64,000 bases of DNA from NCBI GenBank assembly GCA_949372755.1, contig CASIBO010000006.1, positions 248,001-312,000 on the forward strand, given 5' to 3'. Below, piece by piece: positions 46,360-56,396 of the stretch (position 1 is the stretch's first letter; every line of letters starts with the position of its first letter). The DNA is from UBA9926 sp018645765 (GTDB lineage Bacteria; Pseudomonadota; Gammaproteobacteria; Pseudomonadales; Azotimanducaceae). The notes under the pieces are model-generated. The model saw only the letters and a list, made by a program, of their open reading frames with translations, did not search any database and had not been told where the DNA came from. Both the position numbers and the translations under genes were made by a program.

Positions 46360-47415
46360 ATGAGCGAAGGTCGAAAAATTCAAGAACTAATGGGCGCGCC
46401 GGGTTCACCTTATACACGCAAGATGCTGGGGGTTATGCGTTTTCGGCATATTCCCTACAGGCTTGAACGCCAATCGCGCATGCCCAACGCGAGTGAGGAC
46501 CGGCACAGAAAACAACGTGTTCAGGCGAAGGTTCCACTGTTGCCCACGTTCTATTTCGAAGATGACAAGGGCGGCGAAATCGCGGTTACCGACTCGAGTC
46601 CGCTGATCCGTCGCTTTGAACAAGAGTATGACGGGCGCTCGATCATTCCATCTGATCCTGCTTTGGCTTTTATTGATATGTTGCTCGAAGACTATGGTGA
46701 TGAGTGGCTGACCAAGGCCATGTTCCATTATCGCTGGCATTATGACGCGGACATCAAGAAGGGCGGCGATATCCTGCCAAGGTGGGGCGGCATTTCTCAG
46801 CCAGAAGACCAGGTTAGGCCGATCAGCGAATTCATTCGAGCGCGGCAAATCGCACGATTGTCCTATGTCGGATCCAACGAGGTGACCAAGGCGACCATTG
46901 AAGACAGTTTCAAACGCTTTATTCATCTTCTCGATAAGCACCTGACTGAACAGCCTTTTTTAATGGGAGAACGACCTGGCGCTTCTGACTTTGCGGTGTA
47001 TGGTCAGCTAACGTGTTTGGCCTTGTTTGACCCGACGCCGCAGGCGATCATTCTCGCAGAATGCCCTCGGGTCTATGCTTGGGTTGAGACGGTTGAAGAA
47101 TTGTCCGGCTATCTGGTTTCAGATTCCGACTGGTTGGATCTTGATAATCCGCCTGAAACGTTAAAAAGCATCCTCGCTGAAGTCGGGCGCATCTACGCGC
47201 CTTATCTAATGGGTAACGCAAAGGCCGTCATGGAGAAGGCGGACAAGCTTGAGATGGAATTGGATGGCAAACCCTGGGTGCAAAACCCGTTTGTTTATCA
47301 AGCCAAATGCTTGCAGTGGCTTCGTGAAGCCTATGCCGGCTTGCAGGCAGCTGATCGCAGTCGAGTGGACGGGGTTTTGAAAGACACTGGGGTAATGCAA
47401 TTGTTTGAAGCCTAA
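46360..47415 (+). CDS. GST-like two-domain protein, extended
   Basis: This 351-residue protein has an N-terminal thioredoxin-fold GST domain with MGAPGSPYTRKMLGVMRFRH (Ser/Tyr region) and the cis-Pro and SS motifs in VPLLPTFYFE and VTDSSPLIRRFEQEY. The long helical domain carries FLMGERPGASDFAVYGQLT (the GxxASxxDF/A motif). About 130 residues are added after this domain, so it is larger than standard GSTs. AATAGGAGTACATTGAA precedes the ATG. Confidence 0.82.
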   Translation: MSEGRKIQELMGAPGSPYTRKMLGVMRFRHIPYRLERQSRMPNASEDRHRKQRVQAKVPLLPTFYFEDDKGGEIAVTDSSPLIRRFEQEYDGRSIIPSDPALAFIDMLLEDYGDEWLTKAMFHYRWHYDADIKKGGDILPRWGGISQPEDQVRPISEFIRARQIARLSYVGSNEVTKATIEDSFKRFIHLLDKHLTEQPFLMGERPGASDFAVYGQLTCLALFDPTPQAIILAECPRVYAWVETVEELSGYLVSDSDWLDLDNPPETLKSILAEVGRIYAPYLMGNAKAVMEKADKLEMELDGKPWVQNPFVYQAKCLQWLREAYAGLQAADRSRVDGVLKDTGVMQLFEA

Positions 47416-47662
47416 GATTTTTCGGTGCATCGGAAAAAACATCTGAAAATATCGAAGGTTTTGGCGAGCGAACCAATGCGTAAGATAACGCGGGCTTCTG
47501 GGCAAAGCAGGATGTGTTCGATTATATCGAGATGTTTTATAACGCTCCGCGGCGGTATTAGGAACACAGTGCAATAGCGGGGACCGACTTCCCGGGCCTT
47601 TAATGTGTTTGCAGCCTGCGCGTTAATTGTCTATTACTAAGCTTCAGAAAAGGGGTTTCGCT

Positions 47663-48679
47663 ATGAAGATCGGCATGATGCTCGGGTTTGAAGATTCAAT
47701 AAAAACGATTACCAACATCGCCAGAGCTGCCGAAGGCGCGGGGATCAACGCGCTCTACACGGTCGATGCAGGAAGAAGTGCAACCATCACAGCGGCCGCC
47801 GTGATCAACGCAACCAGCAGGGCGCAGGTTGGCACCTATATTGTCAATGCATATGCCCGCGAGCCCTGGATGACGGGGCTTGAAGCACGGGACCTAAACG
47901 AGATCAGTGGCGGTCGGTTTATCCTCGGTGTCGGCACCGGCAATCTGCACTTTAACGATTACTATATGGGCATTGACTCCCGTAAAGCGAAAGCCAAGAT
48001 GCGTGATTTTATGACGATCGTTCGCTTGGTGGTCAGTGGCCGCGCGGCGGAAAGAGTCCGCTACCAGGGTGATGTCCATCGCATTCGCTGGCGCGCAACG
48101 TGGAATCCCACCACGTCATCGTTACCGGTGTACCTATCGGCTTCTGGTCCCAATATGGTCCGGCTCGCGGGTGAGGTTTCAGACGGCGTTGGCATTGGGA
48201 TTATGTCGTCGGTTGAGTTTGTGAGAGACGTTGTTCGACCAAATGCTCAGGCCGGCGCGGTCGCTGCGGGTCGAGATCCACAGGCTTTACGCTTTCCAAC
48301 GGCTGCAACAGTGAGCGTCAATCGCGATGTTGAGGCTGCGCGCAATGCCAGTAGAGCGGCTATCTGCAAATTATTTCACCCGATTCCCCACCCCTATTAC
48401 GACTCGCAATTACGACAAATGGGCTTTGCTGAATTTGCTGACCAGGCGAGTCGGTTAATGCCGGCTGGCAAGTTGCGTGAGGCGATGGCTTTAGTGCCGG
48501 ATGAGGTGGTTGATCGAATGACCATAACCGGTAATGTCGAACAGTGTGCCAGGCGAATTCAGGCGTACGTTGGCGTGGCAGATGAACTCATTCTTGCTCG
48601 AACCGGACAACGCAACGATACTGGCACGATGGCTGACTATGAGGATTTATTGCAGCTGATCAGTACCTCGGCACAGTAG
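47663..48679 (+). CDS. LLM-class flavin-dependent oxidoreductase
   Basis: A 338-residue luciferase-like TIM barrel (MKIGMMLGFEDSIKTITN...). I start at ATG 47663, where the beta-1 strand begins; AGGGG lies 9 nt upstream. RFILGVGTGNLHF and PVYLSASGPNMVRLAGEVSDGVGIG are the phosphate/flavin-binding elements of the F420/FMN methylene-H4MPT reductase-like branch. The cofactor (F420 or FMN) cannot be decided. The Rid-like gene follows within 140 nt. Confidence 0.86.
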   Translation: MKIGMMLGFEDSIKTITNIARAAEGAGINALYTVDAGRSATITAAAVINATSRAQVGTYIVNAYAREPWMTGLEARDLNEISGGRFILGVGTGNLHFNDYYMGIDSRKAKAKMRDFMTIVRLVVSGRAAERVRYQGDVHRIRWRATWNPTTSSLPVYLSASGPNMVRLAGEVSDGVGIGIMSSVEFVRDVVRPNAQAGAVAAGRDPQALRFPTAATVSVNRDVEAARNASRAAICKLFHPIPHPYYDSQLRQMGFAEFADQASRLMPAGKLREAMALVPDEVVDRMTITGNVEQCARRIQAYVGVADELILARTGQRNDTGTMADYEDLLQLISTSAQ

Positions 48680-48816
48680 GGTTGCAGAATTTGGCCGACG
48701 CGTTTTGGGGTGGCTAGAAGATGTCTCGTAAACTCCGGGGAGTCCAGACGCCTCAATAGTGAAGCGGAAACAGATTGTGAGAAATCTGTCCTTAAATGTT
48801 CAAGAAGGAGTAACCC

Positions 48817-49191
48817 ATGGCCATTCAAGTCATCGTGCCAGAATCTGCACGCAAAACTTACAACAACTGGCACTTTGCACCAGCCGTACAACACGACGAT
48901 CTCATTTTCTTCTCGGGTGTTGTCGGAAGTGGCGATTCAGCGGAGGACGAGTTTAGAAACGCGTGGACATCGCTGGGCGACACGCTCGACGCGGCCGGGG
49001 TTGGTTATCAAGACATAATCGACACCACGATTTATATGGTGGCGCTGCAGAAAAATACAGCGGCTATGGCCAAGGTGAAAGATGAATTCATCAAAGAGCC
49101 TTATCCAGCATCGACTTGGATTGGCATAACCGAACTGGTTATTCCTGGTGCGCGTGCCGAGATCAAAGTGATCGCGCGCAAACCCAAATAG
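48817..49191 (+). CDS. Rid-family protein lacking the catalytic Arg
   Basis: A 124-residue YjgF/Rid (endoribonuclease L-PSP) fold protein. LIFFSGVVGSG, AWTSLGDTLDAAGVGYQDII and ARAEIKVIARK are typical. The canonical PAR(S/T) motif with the imine-hydrolysing Arg105 is PAST here (Ser99 in place of Arg), while the later Glu115 is kept. It is therefore a non-RidA member and need not deaminate enamines. AGAAGGAGTAACCC gives a strong ribosome-binding site. Confidence 0.88.
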   Translation: MAIQVIVPESARKTYNNWHFAPAVQHDDLIFFSGVVGSGDSAEDEFRNAWTSLGDTLDAAGVGYQDIIDTTIYMVALQKNTAAMAKVKDEFIKEPYPASTWIGITELVIPGARAEIKVIARKPK

Positions 49192-49358
49192 ATTCGCTGT
49201 AGCAAGACTCGGCGAGCGTGCTGTTGTCGGCTTACCCGGTGTTCAGGCCGTGATTCGGGGTGTGAGGCGCGCCGTCATGACCCCTTGCTAGGATTCGTGC
49301 CCATGCGCCGAGCATGCGGTGAACGCGTGACACGGCTCAGGCCGCACAGTTGACCGCG

Positions 49359-50213
49359 CTAGTCGATACTGAGTTCGATTTTCTGAGCGGCGCGATCCAA
49401 TACGCGCTCAGGTGGTAACATTTCTAGCCCTTCGGTTTCGTCAAAAGGGTCACTGTAATAACCTAGCGCATATTCGCCCTGTGTATAGCCCAGCAAATCC
49501 TGAAGCACTGGATCGAAATCCTTAGCGATGCTCGGCGGGCAAGATAGGTATTGGTTCTCTTCTTGGCGTAACCAGCCTAGGCAGTACGTCAAATTGATGC
49601 CCATACGCATTTTTTCAGAAGTATTTGCGCCGCCGCTGTGGAGTACGCTGCCAGTATAGAAAAACACCGACCCCTTGGACATTTCAGCCTGAACGATCTC
49701 TTCTGGCTTGGGCTGCCGCGCCCATGACCATTTATGACTACCCGGCACGCATTGGGTCGCACCATTTTCGGCGCTAAAGTCCGTCAGTGCCCAAATGGTA
49801 TTCAGCTGCGGCTCAATGTCCTTGGGTAGATATTTTCCCCAGGCCAAGCGATCCCGATGGATTGCTTGCGCCGCACCACCCGGATTAATTCGCATCACTT
49901 GCGTGAGGTGCAAAATAATTTTACGGGTGTAGGGCTGCAAAAAACGGTTTGCGGTGGTCAGTGCGAGCTCGTTGACAATCAAATCTCTGCAGGCCGCAGA
50001 ACGAGCCGCCAACGCGCCTGTGCGCTGAGTCGCCCGGCCCGTAAAATCATCGCGTCCCATCGGCGTTCTATCAACAAACGGTAAGACCTCGGACGTCAGT
50101 ATATCAACAGCCCGTGTTTCGAGCAGATCTTGAACAATGACAGCGCCGTTTTCCTCAAGCTCTGCTAGGACTTGATCGGGGCTCGCATCCTTGGTTAACG
50201 TATTAAGGGGCAT
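49359..50213 (-). CDS. Phytanoyl-CoA dioxygenase-family protein
   Basis: A 284-residue Fe(II)/2OG dioxygenase (PhyH). The facial triad is His119-x-Asp121 (AIHRDRLAWG) and His192 (VLHSGGANTSE), with Arg203 (KMRMGINLTY) for 2OG. GATQCVPGSHKWSW is a conserved PhyH loop. The family hydroxylates varied small molecules, so substrate is open. ATG 50213 has AAAGGCGTCACG upstream. Confidence 0.9.
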   Translation of the reverse strand: MPLNTLTKDASPDQVLAELEENGAVIVQDLLETRAVDILTSEVLPFVDRTPMGRDDFTGRATQRTGALAARSAACRDLIVNELALTTANRFLQPYTRKIILHLTQVMRINPGGAAQAIHRDRLAWGKYLPKDIEPQLNTIWALTDFSAENGATQCVPGSHKWSWARQPKPEEIVQAEMSKGSVFFYTGSVLHSGGANTSEKMRMGINLTYCLGWLRQEENQYLSCPPSIAKDFDPVLQDLLGYTQGEYALGYYSDPFDETEGLEMLPPERVLDRAAQKIELSID

Positions 50214-50482
50214 CGTGACGCCTTTGAGTGAATGTTGCTAAAAAGGTACCGTAATTGCGCTTTAAAAGACAATCGCATCAAGGCGAGCTGGACGGGTTGT
50301 CTGGGGCATTGGCGTTGGATCGTTGCGATATCAAAGGACGCACCCGGCAGGCGATCATTTTTGATTATTGCGAGCAGTGCCATATCTGCCCGCGGGGTCA
50401 TACGTCGCCGAGCGTTGTCGTTGTTTATTTGGTAAACCTCTTTTCTAAGCAGCGCGCCATTTTTTGGGGTTGTATCGGTCTT

Positions 50483-51667
50483 TCACTTTAGCCACTGGCG
50501 GTGCAATAAATCACCCGTAGACGAAATCACTTCGATAGTCGCGCCTTCAGAATAGACGCTGAGTTTCATCAATCCTTCAGTTGAAACCGCAAACAGGGTG
50601 TTGTCGTTATGCCCGACACCGCTCACTTTACTCTGATGCGCGGCCCCGCTGACCAATTGATAGTCAGGACCTATTGCCTGCACTGCTGTTGTAGCAGGCT
50701 TCGCGCGTCTGGATGCTGTCGATAAACCTTCAAAAATTTGTAGGCTGTGCTCATGACCCGCCGCATAGATGAGCTTGGCCTCAACAGTGAACGCGTCATT
50801 AAGCCCTGAAATTAGACGCTGATAGGGTGGGTTGTGAGTATCCTGATCCGATTCGGAAAACAAACCGACCAAGGCCATAAAAAACGCATAACCACGACCG
50901 GTATAAAACTGTGCATGCGGTCCCATGGTTTGAATGGGATGGTGGCCGGTTGCCAGAATTAGGTTGTTTGGATACGCACGGATCGTGTCGGCAATTAATT
51001 GTTTTAAATGCGTCATGGCCGCATCGAAGTCTGATTGCTCGGCAGTGATTAGCCATTGCGTGTCCATAAAAATAATACTGATGCCGGCACGGTGAGCGAT
51101 TTCTGGCAAGGGTCTAGCCGCTTTAACCCAAGGTTGGAAGGACACCGATGCACCATGCGCTTTAGCGTAAGCCAACACATGTTGGGCCTGGGTATCGACT
51201 TGATCTGCGTACCAATCATGGTTGCCCGGCACTAAGAACAACTCAGCGCCACTGTGCTTTGAGATCTGAAGCTGAGCATTTAAGCGATCAATTACTTCAA
51301 GCTGCTCTGGATCGTATGCCGTCTGTCCTGCCTCCAAATTGGGATAACCGAAAAAATAAATATTGTCGCCCAGCATTACCACCGAAGTTTGTTCGGGTCT
51401 TTCTGCTGCGAGACCGGCTGCCATCGCTAAGGTTTTATGCCACGGGACCAGCGTTGAATCACCGGCATCACCCATTAACAGGACTTCCCATAATAGATTA
51501 CTCGTGGGCTCGTCAATGGCGACTATATCGTCTCGCAGGTAAGGCGTGTCGTGGCTTTCATTAATGTCGTGCTTAAAAGTAAGGGCCCAAGCGATACCTG
51601 CAATCAATAGAATGACCATCAGCAACGCTAAAATTAAATATAGGAAACCGCGTAAGAGTTTAATCAT
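50483..51667 (-). CDS. Membrane-anchored metallophosphoesterase
   Basis: This 394-residue protein has an N-terminal TM (residues about 7-29) and a calcineurin-like domain. Metal motifs in order: GDAGD (after LLM), VMLGDNIYFFG, VPGNHDWY, TGHHPIQTMG and AAGHEHSLQI. The order and spacing fit the purple-acid-phosphatase/metallophosphatase fold with a dinuclear centre. It faces the periplasm. Substrate unknown. The ribosome-binding site is weak. Confidence 0.9.
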   Translation of the reverse strand: MIKLLRGFLYLILALLMVILLIAGIAWALTFKHDINESHDTPYLRDDIVAIDEPTSNLLWEVLLMGDAGDSTLVPWHKTLAMAAGLAAERPEQTSVVMLGDNIYFFGYPNLEAGQTAYDPEQLEVIDRLNAQLQISKHSGAELFLVPGNHDWYADQVDTQAQHVLAYAKAHGASVSFQPWVKAARPLPEIAHRAGISIIFMDTQWLITAEQSDFDAAMTHLKQLIADTIRAYPNNLILATGHHPIQTMGPHAQFYTGRGYAFFMALVGLFSESDQDTHNPPYQRLISGLNDAFTVEAKLIYAAGHEHSLQIFEGLSTASRRAKPATTAVQAIGPDYQLVSGAAHQSKVSGVGHNDNTLFAVSTEGLMKLSVYSEGATIEVISSTGDLLHRQWLK

Positions 51668-51716
51668 TGTTTTTTATCGTTCTTGACCAAGTTGGTTAAA
51701 ATAAAACAGTAACAAA

Positions 51717-51748
51717 AAAGGCTGCGCCGTTAGAGCCGTGCAGCCTTT
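51717..51748 (-). terminator. Rho-independent terminator after dgkA
   Basis: On the minus strand a perfect 9-bp stem, AAAGGCTGC/GCAGCCTTT, with a 14-nt loop is followed directly by TTTGTT. It lies between the dgkA stop and the metallophosphoesterase start, so it ends dgkA transcription. Confidence 0.75.
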
Positions 51749-51963
51749 GTTACCGCACGGCCTGATAAGACGCACCGCTGAAAAAGGGGAAGTGCCGAGG
51801 GCCTAGCCTAGCCACGCTCATGGGCGCAGCAACACGCCAGTTACCCCTCCCTTGATGCCCATGCTACAAAAGCGTATCCGCTAGGGCAATTCAGTTCATG
51901 CGAGTCTCTTTAAACATAGCGTATCGCCGCCATGAGTGCTCTGATCAATATAGTCCAATAAGA

Positions 51964-52323
51964 TTAAAAGTAAGGATAGAAAACAAGCGCGCCAATCACC
52001 GCCGCCCCAAGGGCCGCTAATAAGACGGCGCCTGCAGCGACATCCTTGGCTTGCGCAATCAAAGCGTTCTGTTCTGTGCTCACTGCATCGGCGAGTACTT
52101 CGATCGCCGTATTCAAACCTTCTGCTAACCAAACGATACTAATAGCCAATACCAGCGCGATCCATTCCATAGGCGAGACAGAAAAATAAGCGCCAAGGCT
52201 TATGACCAAGATGGTCGCAACAAGGTGAATCCACGCATTGTGCTCGCCACGGATCAAGTGGCCAATACCCGTCAGGGCGTCCTTGATGCTTTTAAGCCGC
52301 GCTTTGATGCTAAATTTAGCCAA
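51964..52323 (-). CDS. dgkA: Diacylglycerol/undecaprenol kinase DgkA
   Basis: A 119-residue protein with three TM helices, standard for DgkA, which phosphorylates diacylglycerol in the inner membrane. The start is TTG 52323 with GAGG 6 nt upstream; an open frame runs 26 codons further but without a better start. Conserved residues are seen in HLIRGEHNAW (Arg/Glu-rich), LAEGLNTAIEVLADAVS (Glu-x-x-Asn-Thr-Ala-Ile-Glu) and AKDVAAGAVLLAALG (Lys-Asp). ATP- and lipid-binding positions are therefore kept. Confidence 0.9.
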   Translation of the reverse strand: MAKFSIKARLKSIKDALTGIGHLIRGEHNAWIHLVATILVISLGAYFSVSPMEWIALVLAISIVWLAEGLNTAIEVLADAVSTEQNALIAQAKDVAAGAVLLAALGAAVIGALVFYPYF

Positions 52324-52877
52324 TTCAGACCTCGTGCAATTAAAATGTTGTGATCGCGTTCGCTCGAAGCAATCATCCGCCAAAACTGGACCGGTTATCA
52401 ATCATCTTTGTCGCTTTCGTGCGCTTGGGTGTGCGATTAAAAGTTGAGAACAAGTCTGGATTTGTCAGCGCGCTCAGGTTTTGAACAACGTAGTGATGTT
52501 GTTGCCAGGCCCGGGCTTTGATTCCGTAGCGCTTAAAACGCTAGGGTCCACGCTAATGTCCTTGATCGGGCTAAAATCGCGGAATTGATAGGCGTTTGTG
52601 ATCCCGATCATCACGGTTAGTCCCATAAAGGAAAGGGGGCTCGTGCGGCGGCAAATGTATGCTGGTTCCTATGGCGCTATTATTTTTTACGGTGATGCCC
52701 TTATGATAACGGATGCGTGCGCTGATCGCTGAGGCAGCGGCCGCGATCTTACCCATAGTGGCCCTAATGCGAGCGGCACCGGATGTCGCCGCTGCGTGCA
52801 AAGGACCTGCTTCAGCAATCGGCGGGAGGCGCTTGCACGCAAGCAACCTTACTCTGGCCTGAAAACCAACGTGCATA
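52324..52877. other. Intergenic stretch, nothing recognised
   Basis: This is 554 nt between dgkA and the divergent NhaC-family gene. A small hairpin AGCGGC-N10-GCCGCT (52772-52793) has no T-run. No supported gene. Confidence 0.4.
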
Positions 52878-54236
52878 ATGAAGGAGTTCGCTTTGATAGA
52901 AGATAACTGGCCCGTGCTATTGCCAGCCTTAGCAACCGTTGTCATCGCAATAATCAGCCGGCGGCCGATCGCGTCGCTGCTGGCGGGTACGATTATTGGA
53001 CTCGTATTGCTCGACCCGGCTGAGGCGCTGTCGAATTTTTCTGCTACCTTGCTGGCCGTGATGATGGACGAAACCATTGCCTGGGTGATCATCGTTTGTG
53101 GTCTGATGGGCAGCTTGATCGTTTTGCTCATGCGGGCAGGTGCCGTTGATGCATTTAGTGCTGCGCTCGCCACAAAAGCCGAAGGTCGCAAGACGGCATT
53201 GCTCTATACCTGGCTGTTGGGGCTTGTGGTGTTCATCGATGACTATCTGAATGCACTCGCCGTCGGCGCGTCGATGCGTAAAGTGACGGACCGATTTCGT
53301 GTCTCTCGAGAGATGCTGGCCTACGTGGTTGATTCTACTGCTGCGCCAATTTGCGTGTTGATGCCAGTCTCCACTTGGGCCGTTTTTTACGCCAGCTTGT
53401 TTGTTGACGCCGGGTTTGCTGAATCAGGTCAAGGGATGGCACTCTATATCAGCGCCATTCCCTACATGGTGTATCCCATCATTGCAGTGCTGTTAGTGCC
53501 ACTGGTGGCGTTAGGTGTTGTCCCTGTTTTCGGACCAATGAAAAAAGCAGAGCGGCGAGCTGCTTCACAGACAAAGCCCGACGCGGTAACGACAGAGGCT
53601 GATTCGTTAGAGGCCTCGCCGTCGATTAGACTGTATCACTTCTTGTTGCCGCTTCTGACTTTGATTGGCGTCACCCTATGGTACGACCTCGATGTGCAGA
53701 TTGGGGTGATCGTAGCGGTGGCGGCAACGATTCTGTTGTTTGGTGCGCAGCGTGTGATGCCTTGGGGTGAGATGTTTGACGCTGTGTTGGCTGGTCTCAA
53801 AATGATGTTGCCGGCCTTGACCATTGTGGTGATGGCCTTTGTGTTCAAAGAGGTGAACGATCGCTTGGGGCTACCTAATTTCGTCATTGATCATGTGGCA
53901 CCCTTAATGACGCCTTTGCTCTTTCCTGTGGTGACATTTTTAACCATGGCGCTCGTTTCTTTTGCAACTGGGTCGAGCTGGGGTGTATTTGCGATCGCGG
54001 TCCCTATTATTTTACCGTTGGCTGAGACAGTCGGTGTGAGTATCCCGTTGGCTATTGGCGCCTTGCTGTCAGCGAGTGCTTTTGGCAGTCACGCGTGCTT
54101 TTATTCGGACGCGACGGTGCTTGCCGCTGAAGGCAGTGGGTGTGATGTGATTAACCATGCGCTGACGCAATTTCCGTACGCGATACTCGCAGCTTTGGCA
54201 TCGTGCGTTGGGTTGACCCTATTGGCCGCAGCGTAA
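52878..54236 (+). CDS. NhaC-family sodium/proton antiporter
   Basis: A 452-residue inner-membrane transporter with about 11-12 TM helices. Family motifs: WPVLLPALATVVIAIISRRP, VVFIDDYLNALAVGASMRKV (acidic TM pair Asp-Asp-Tyr), DSTAAPICVLMPVSTWAVF, and TGSSWGVFAIAVPIILPLAE with SAFGSHACFYSDAT. These fit the NhaC superfamily, which exchanges Na+ or dicarboxylates for H+. AAGGAG lies 5 nt before the chosen start region (ATG 52878). The gene stands alone. Confidence 0.88.
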   Translation: MKEFALIEDNWPVLLPALATVVIAIISRRPIASLLAGTIIGLVLLDPAEALSNFSATLLAVMMDETIAWVIIVCGLMGSLIVLLMRAGAVDAFSAALATKAEGRKTALLYTWLLGLVVFIDDYLNALAVGASMRKVTDRFRVSREMLAYVVDSTAAPICVLMPVSTWAVFYASLFVDAGFAESGQGMALYISAIPYMVYPIIAVLLVPLVALGVVPVFGPMKKAERRAASQTKPDAVTTEADSLEASPSIRLYHFLLPLLTLIGVTLWYDLDVQIGVIVAVAATILLFGAQRVMPWGEMFDAVLAGLKMMLPALTIVVMAFVFKEVNDRLGLPNFVIDHVAPLMTPLLFPVVTFLTMALVSFATGSSWGVFAIAVPIILPLAETVGVSIPLAIGALLSASAFGSHACFYSDATVLAAEGSGCDVINHALTQFPYAILAALASCVGLTLLAAA

Positions 54237-55247
54237 CCCAGTGCTTAAAACGGCGATGGTTGAATAGGCGCTTTGCCAACCGAAGCTCCCGTGCCCTTGA
54301 TCTGACAATCGCGAACTATTAGTCCGTATAGGAACCGTACAGTGATATTCGTGCGGCAATCGAGGCTGCAACGTCACCGCTGTCAACAACGAACGTGGCC
54401 TGCGGCCGCATCCGTACTCGTGAGGAGATCGTTCACGACGCACGCCTGTGAGTGCGCCGCCGCAGTAATGTGACCGGTCCCGAAGGGCTGCGATCCTGAT
54501 CGCTTCAGCAAATTACCCTATCAATTGTGTTGGGGGTTCCTTCAAAAGAGTGTGGGCCCGTTGCGATAACCGATTTTTGGAACCATCCGATAAGGCGTTT
54601 ACTGCGTCGCAGACGGCTCTCTTGAAAGTGCGGCGCTATCTGGATGCCGAGCTGAGATCCCATCTCTATTCTTAAATGAGCAAAGTGTGCCGCGTTGCTT
54701 AGGCTACCGAACGATGCCTTGCATCGATCGGTGGTGTAGACAAGTTCAAAGCGGCTGGGTAATGAAGAGGCCCCTGAAGGACTTCGCAAGGGTTCTAAAG
54801 GCTTGCTGGCCGCTGTCTAAGCTGCTGGGTGGTGCTCACAGGAGCAGACCTTGGCTGGATCGAGCAAATGCAGCACCGGGAAGTGCCGCCGCATTGTTTG
54901 CTCAATCGAGCAATTTTCGCTGCAACGACGACCGGGGTGGTGAGCCTGTGTAGACCGCTGGATGACCTCCGATGGAACGGCCACCCGATTGCGACGCTTG
55001 GGTGAGCAAAAACTTAGGGGCGCTTCCCAGCGCTGCGGCGATCCTATGAACCCAGCCGTACCCAGCAGTCGAGCAGGCTATAAAAAGTGCTTGATAGCCC
55101 GCATTAATTCTCCGGCCTTACGATTTTCCTAATGGGCTGGGTTGACTTAATGCTTGCGCCTGCGCTGGCCAGTATGGTTTCATCATAAAACTATAGCGCA
55201 ATGTCCCAAGCCGGGATGCCCATTCAAATTGCAGGAGAACTGTCAGT
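54237..55247. other. Long gene-poor stretch
   Basis: This is 1.0 kb without a supported gene. Open frames at 54505-54789 (minus) and 54687-54953 (plus) overlap each other and show no motif. The GST gene promoter should be near 55150-55240. The stretch may be decayed coding DNA. Confidence 0.4.
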
Positions 55248-55871
55248 ATGATCAAAATTTACGGCCTTCGCATGAGCAACTACTACAGCCTGGCCAAGGC
55301 ACTACTCATTGAAAAAGGATTAGATTTCGAGGAGGTTAAAAGGCCGCCGAGCCAAGAAGAAGATTTTCTGATGCGCTCGCCTATGGGTAAAATGCCCGCT
55401 ATCGAAGTAAATGGCGTGTACCTCTCGGAATCAATCGCAATCGCAAGTTACCTGGAACGCCTGCAACCGCAACCTGCCTTGCTCCCTGGCGATGCGATGC
55501 AAGCTGCCAAAGTTATGGAGTTGGTTTGCCATCTCAAGTTGGATGTTGAGCTGGTTGCTCGACGGTTACTACCTGAAGTGCTGTTCAAGCAGCCGGTATC
55601 AGAAGAGACCAAAGTCGCGGTGAAAGCAGATCTTGCCAAGGGTATGATGGCGGTCGACCGCTTATTTGTTGGTGCGCCCTATGCGGCCGGCGAGCAACTC
55701 ACCTTAGCAGACTTCTATACCTTCTATTGCTTTGGCCTCGCCACCGGTATGGTGAAGGCGATTTATGGCGAGGACCTGCTGGATGGCTATCCGAACATTC
55801 AAAATGTTCTTGCATTAATGGCCGAACACCCGAGTGTTCAGCGTGTTGAAACTGAAAAATCAGCCCAGTAG
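55248..55871 (+). CDS. Glutathione S-transferase
   Basis: A 207-residue classical GST. It opens with MIKIYGLRMSNYYSLAKALL, where a Ser/Tyr catalytic residue is expected, then SPMGKMPAIEVNGVYLSESIAIASYLE with the cis-Pro and the glutathione-contact Glu-Ser. The C-terminal domain has YAAGEQLTLADFYTFYCFGL. GCAGGAGAACTGTCAGT precedes the ATG. It leads a set GST-HxlR-SDR-P450 on one strand. Confidence 0.92.
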   Translation: MIKIYGLRMSNYYSLAKALLIEKGLDFEEVKRPPSQEEDFLMRSPMGKMPAIEVNGVYLSESIAIASYLERLQPQPALLPGDAMQAAKVMELVCHLKLDVELVARRLLPEVLFKQPVSEETKVAVKADLAKGMMAVDRLFVGAPYAAGEQLTLADFYTFYCFGLATGMVKAIYGEDLLDGYPNIQNVLALMAEHPSVQRVETEKSAQ

Positions 55872-55898
55872 GAACCGTCACGTTGTTGGTATGCGAGC

Positions 55899-56396
55899 AT
55901 GAAATATAAAAAGTTCAACCAGATGAACTGTTCGCTGGCCCAAACGTTAGACATCGTTGGCGAGCGATGGACGTTATTGATTTTGCGGGATGCGTTTTTA
56001 GGGGCTCGTCGATTCAGCCAATTCCAAGAGAATTTGGGCATTGCCCGCAACATCCTCACCCGCAGGCTTACCCGGCTGGTTGAGGAAGCCATCTTCGAAA
56101 AAACGCCGGTAACGCCTGGAGGTCATGCTGAGTATCGTCTAACGAAAAAGGGTCTGGCTTTACAGCCAATTTTACTTTCGATGGTTCATTGGGGTGATGC
56201 GTTTAAAGCCAACCCCGAAGGGATACGCTTAGCCTTTATAGAGCGGGATACGGGCCTACCGATAAAGCCTATGTCGGCTATCAGTCAAGCGGGGCAGTCG
56301 TTGCTACCGGGCGAAATTAAAGCGGTTTCAGGACCCGGCCTGAACGACCGTCGTAAAAAAAATCTAACGCGTGAAAATCTGAGGAGCAAAAAATGA
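55899..56396 (+). CDS. HxlR-family transcriptional regulator
   Basis: A 165-residue winged-helix regulator starting MKYKKFNQMNCSLAQTLDIVGERWTLLIL. The Cys11 region followed by GERWTLLILRDAFLGARRFSQFQ is typical of HxlR proteins, which sense aldehydes or oxidants. The C-terminal part is basic. Its last codons overlap the SDR start (ATGA), so it is co-translated with that gene. It probably controls its own cluster. Confidence 0.88.
   Translation: MKYKKFNQMNCSLAQTLDIVGERWTLLILRDAFLGARRFSQFQENLGIARNILTRRLTRLVEEAIFEKTPVTPGGHAEYRLTKKGLALQPILLSMVHWGDAFKANPEGIRLAFIERDTGLPIKPMSAISQAGQSLLPGEIKAVSGPGLNDRRKKNLTRENLRSKK

Noticed and set aside
52571..53191. 206-residue minus-strand ORF overlapping the NhaC gene
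   Set aside because: Low-complexity Ala/Ser-rich translation opposite a clear transporter gene.
54505..54953. Overlapping ORFs in the 54.2-55.2 kb gap
   Set aside because: They overlap each other on opposite strands with no motif or ribosome-binding site.
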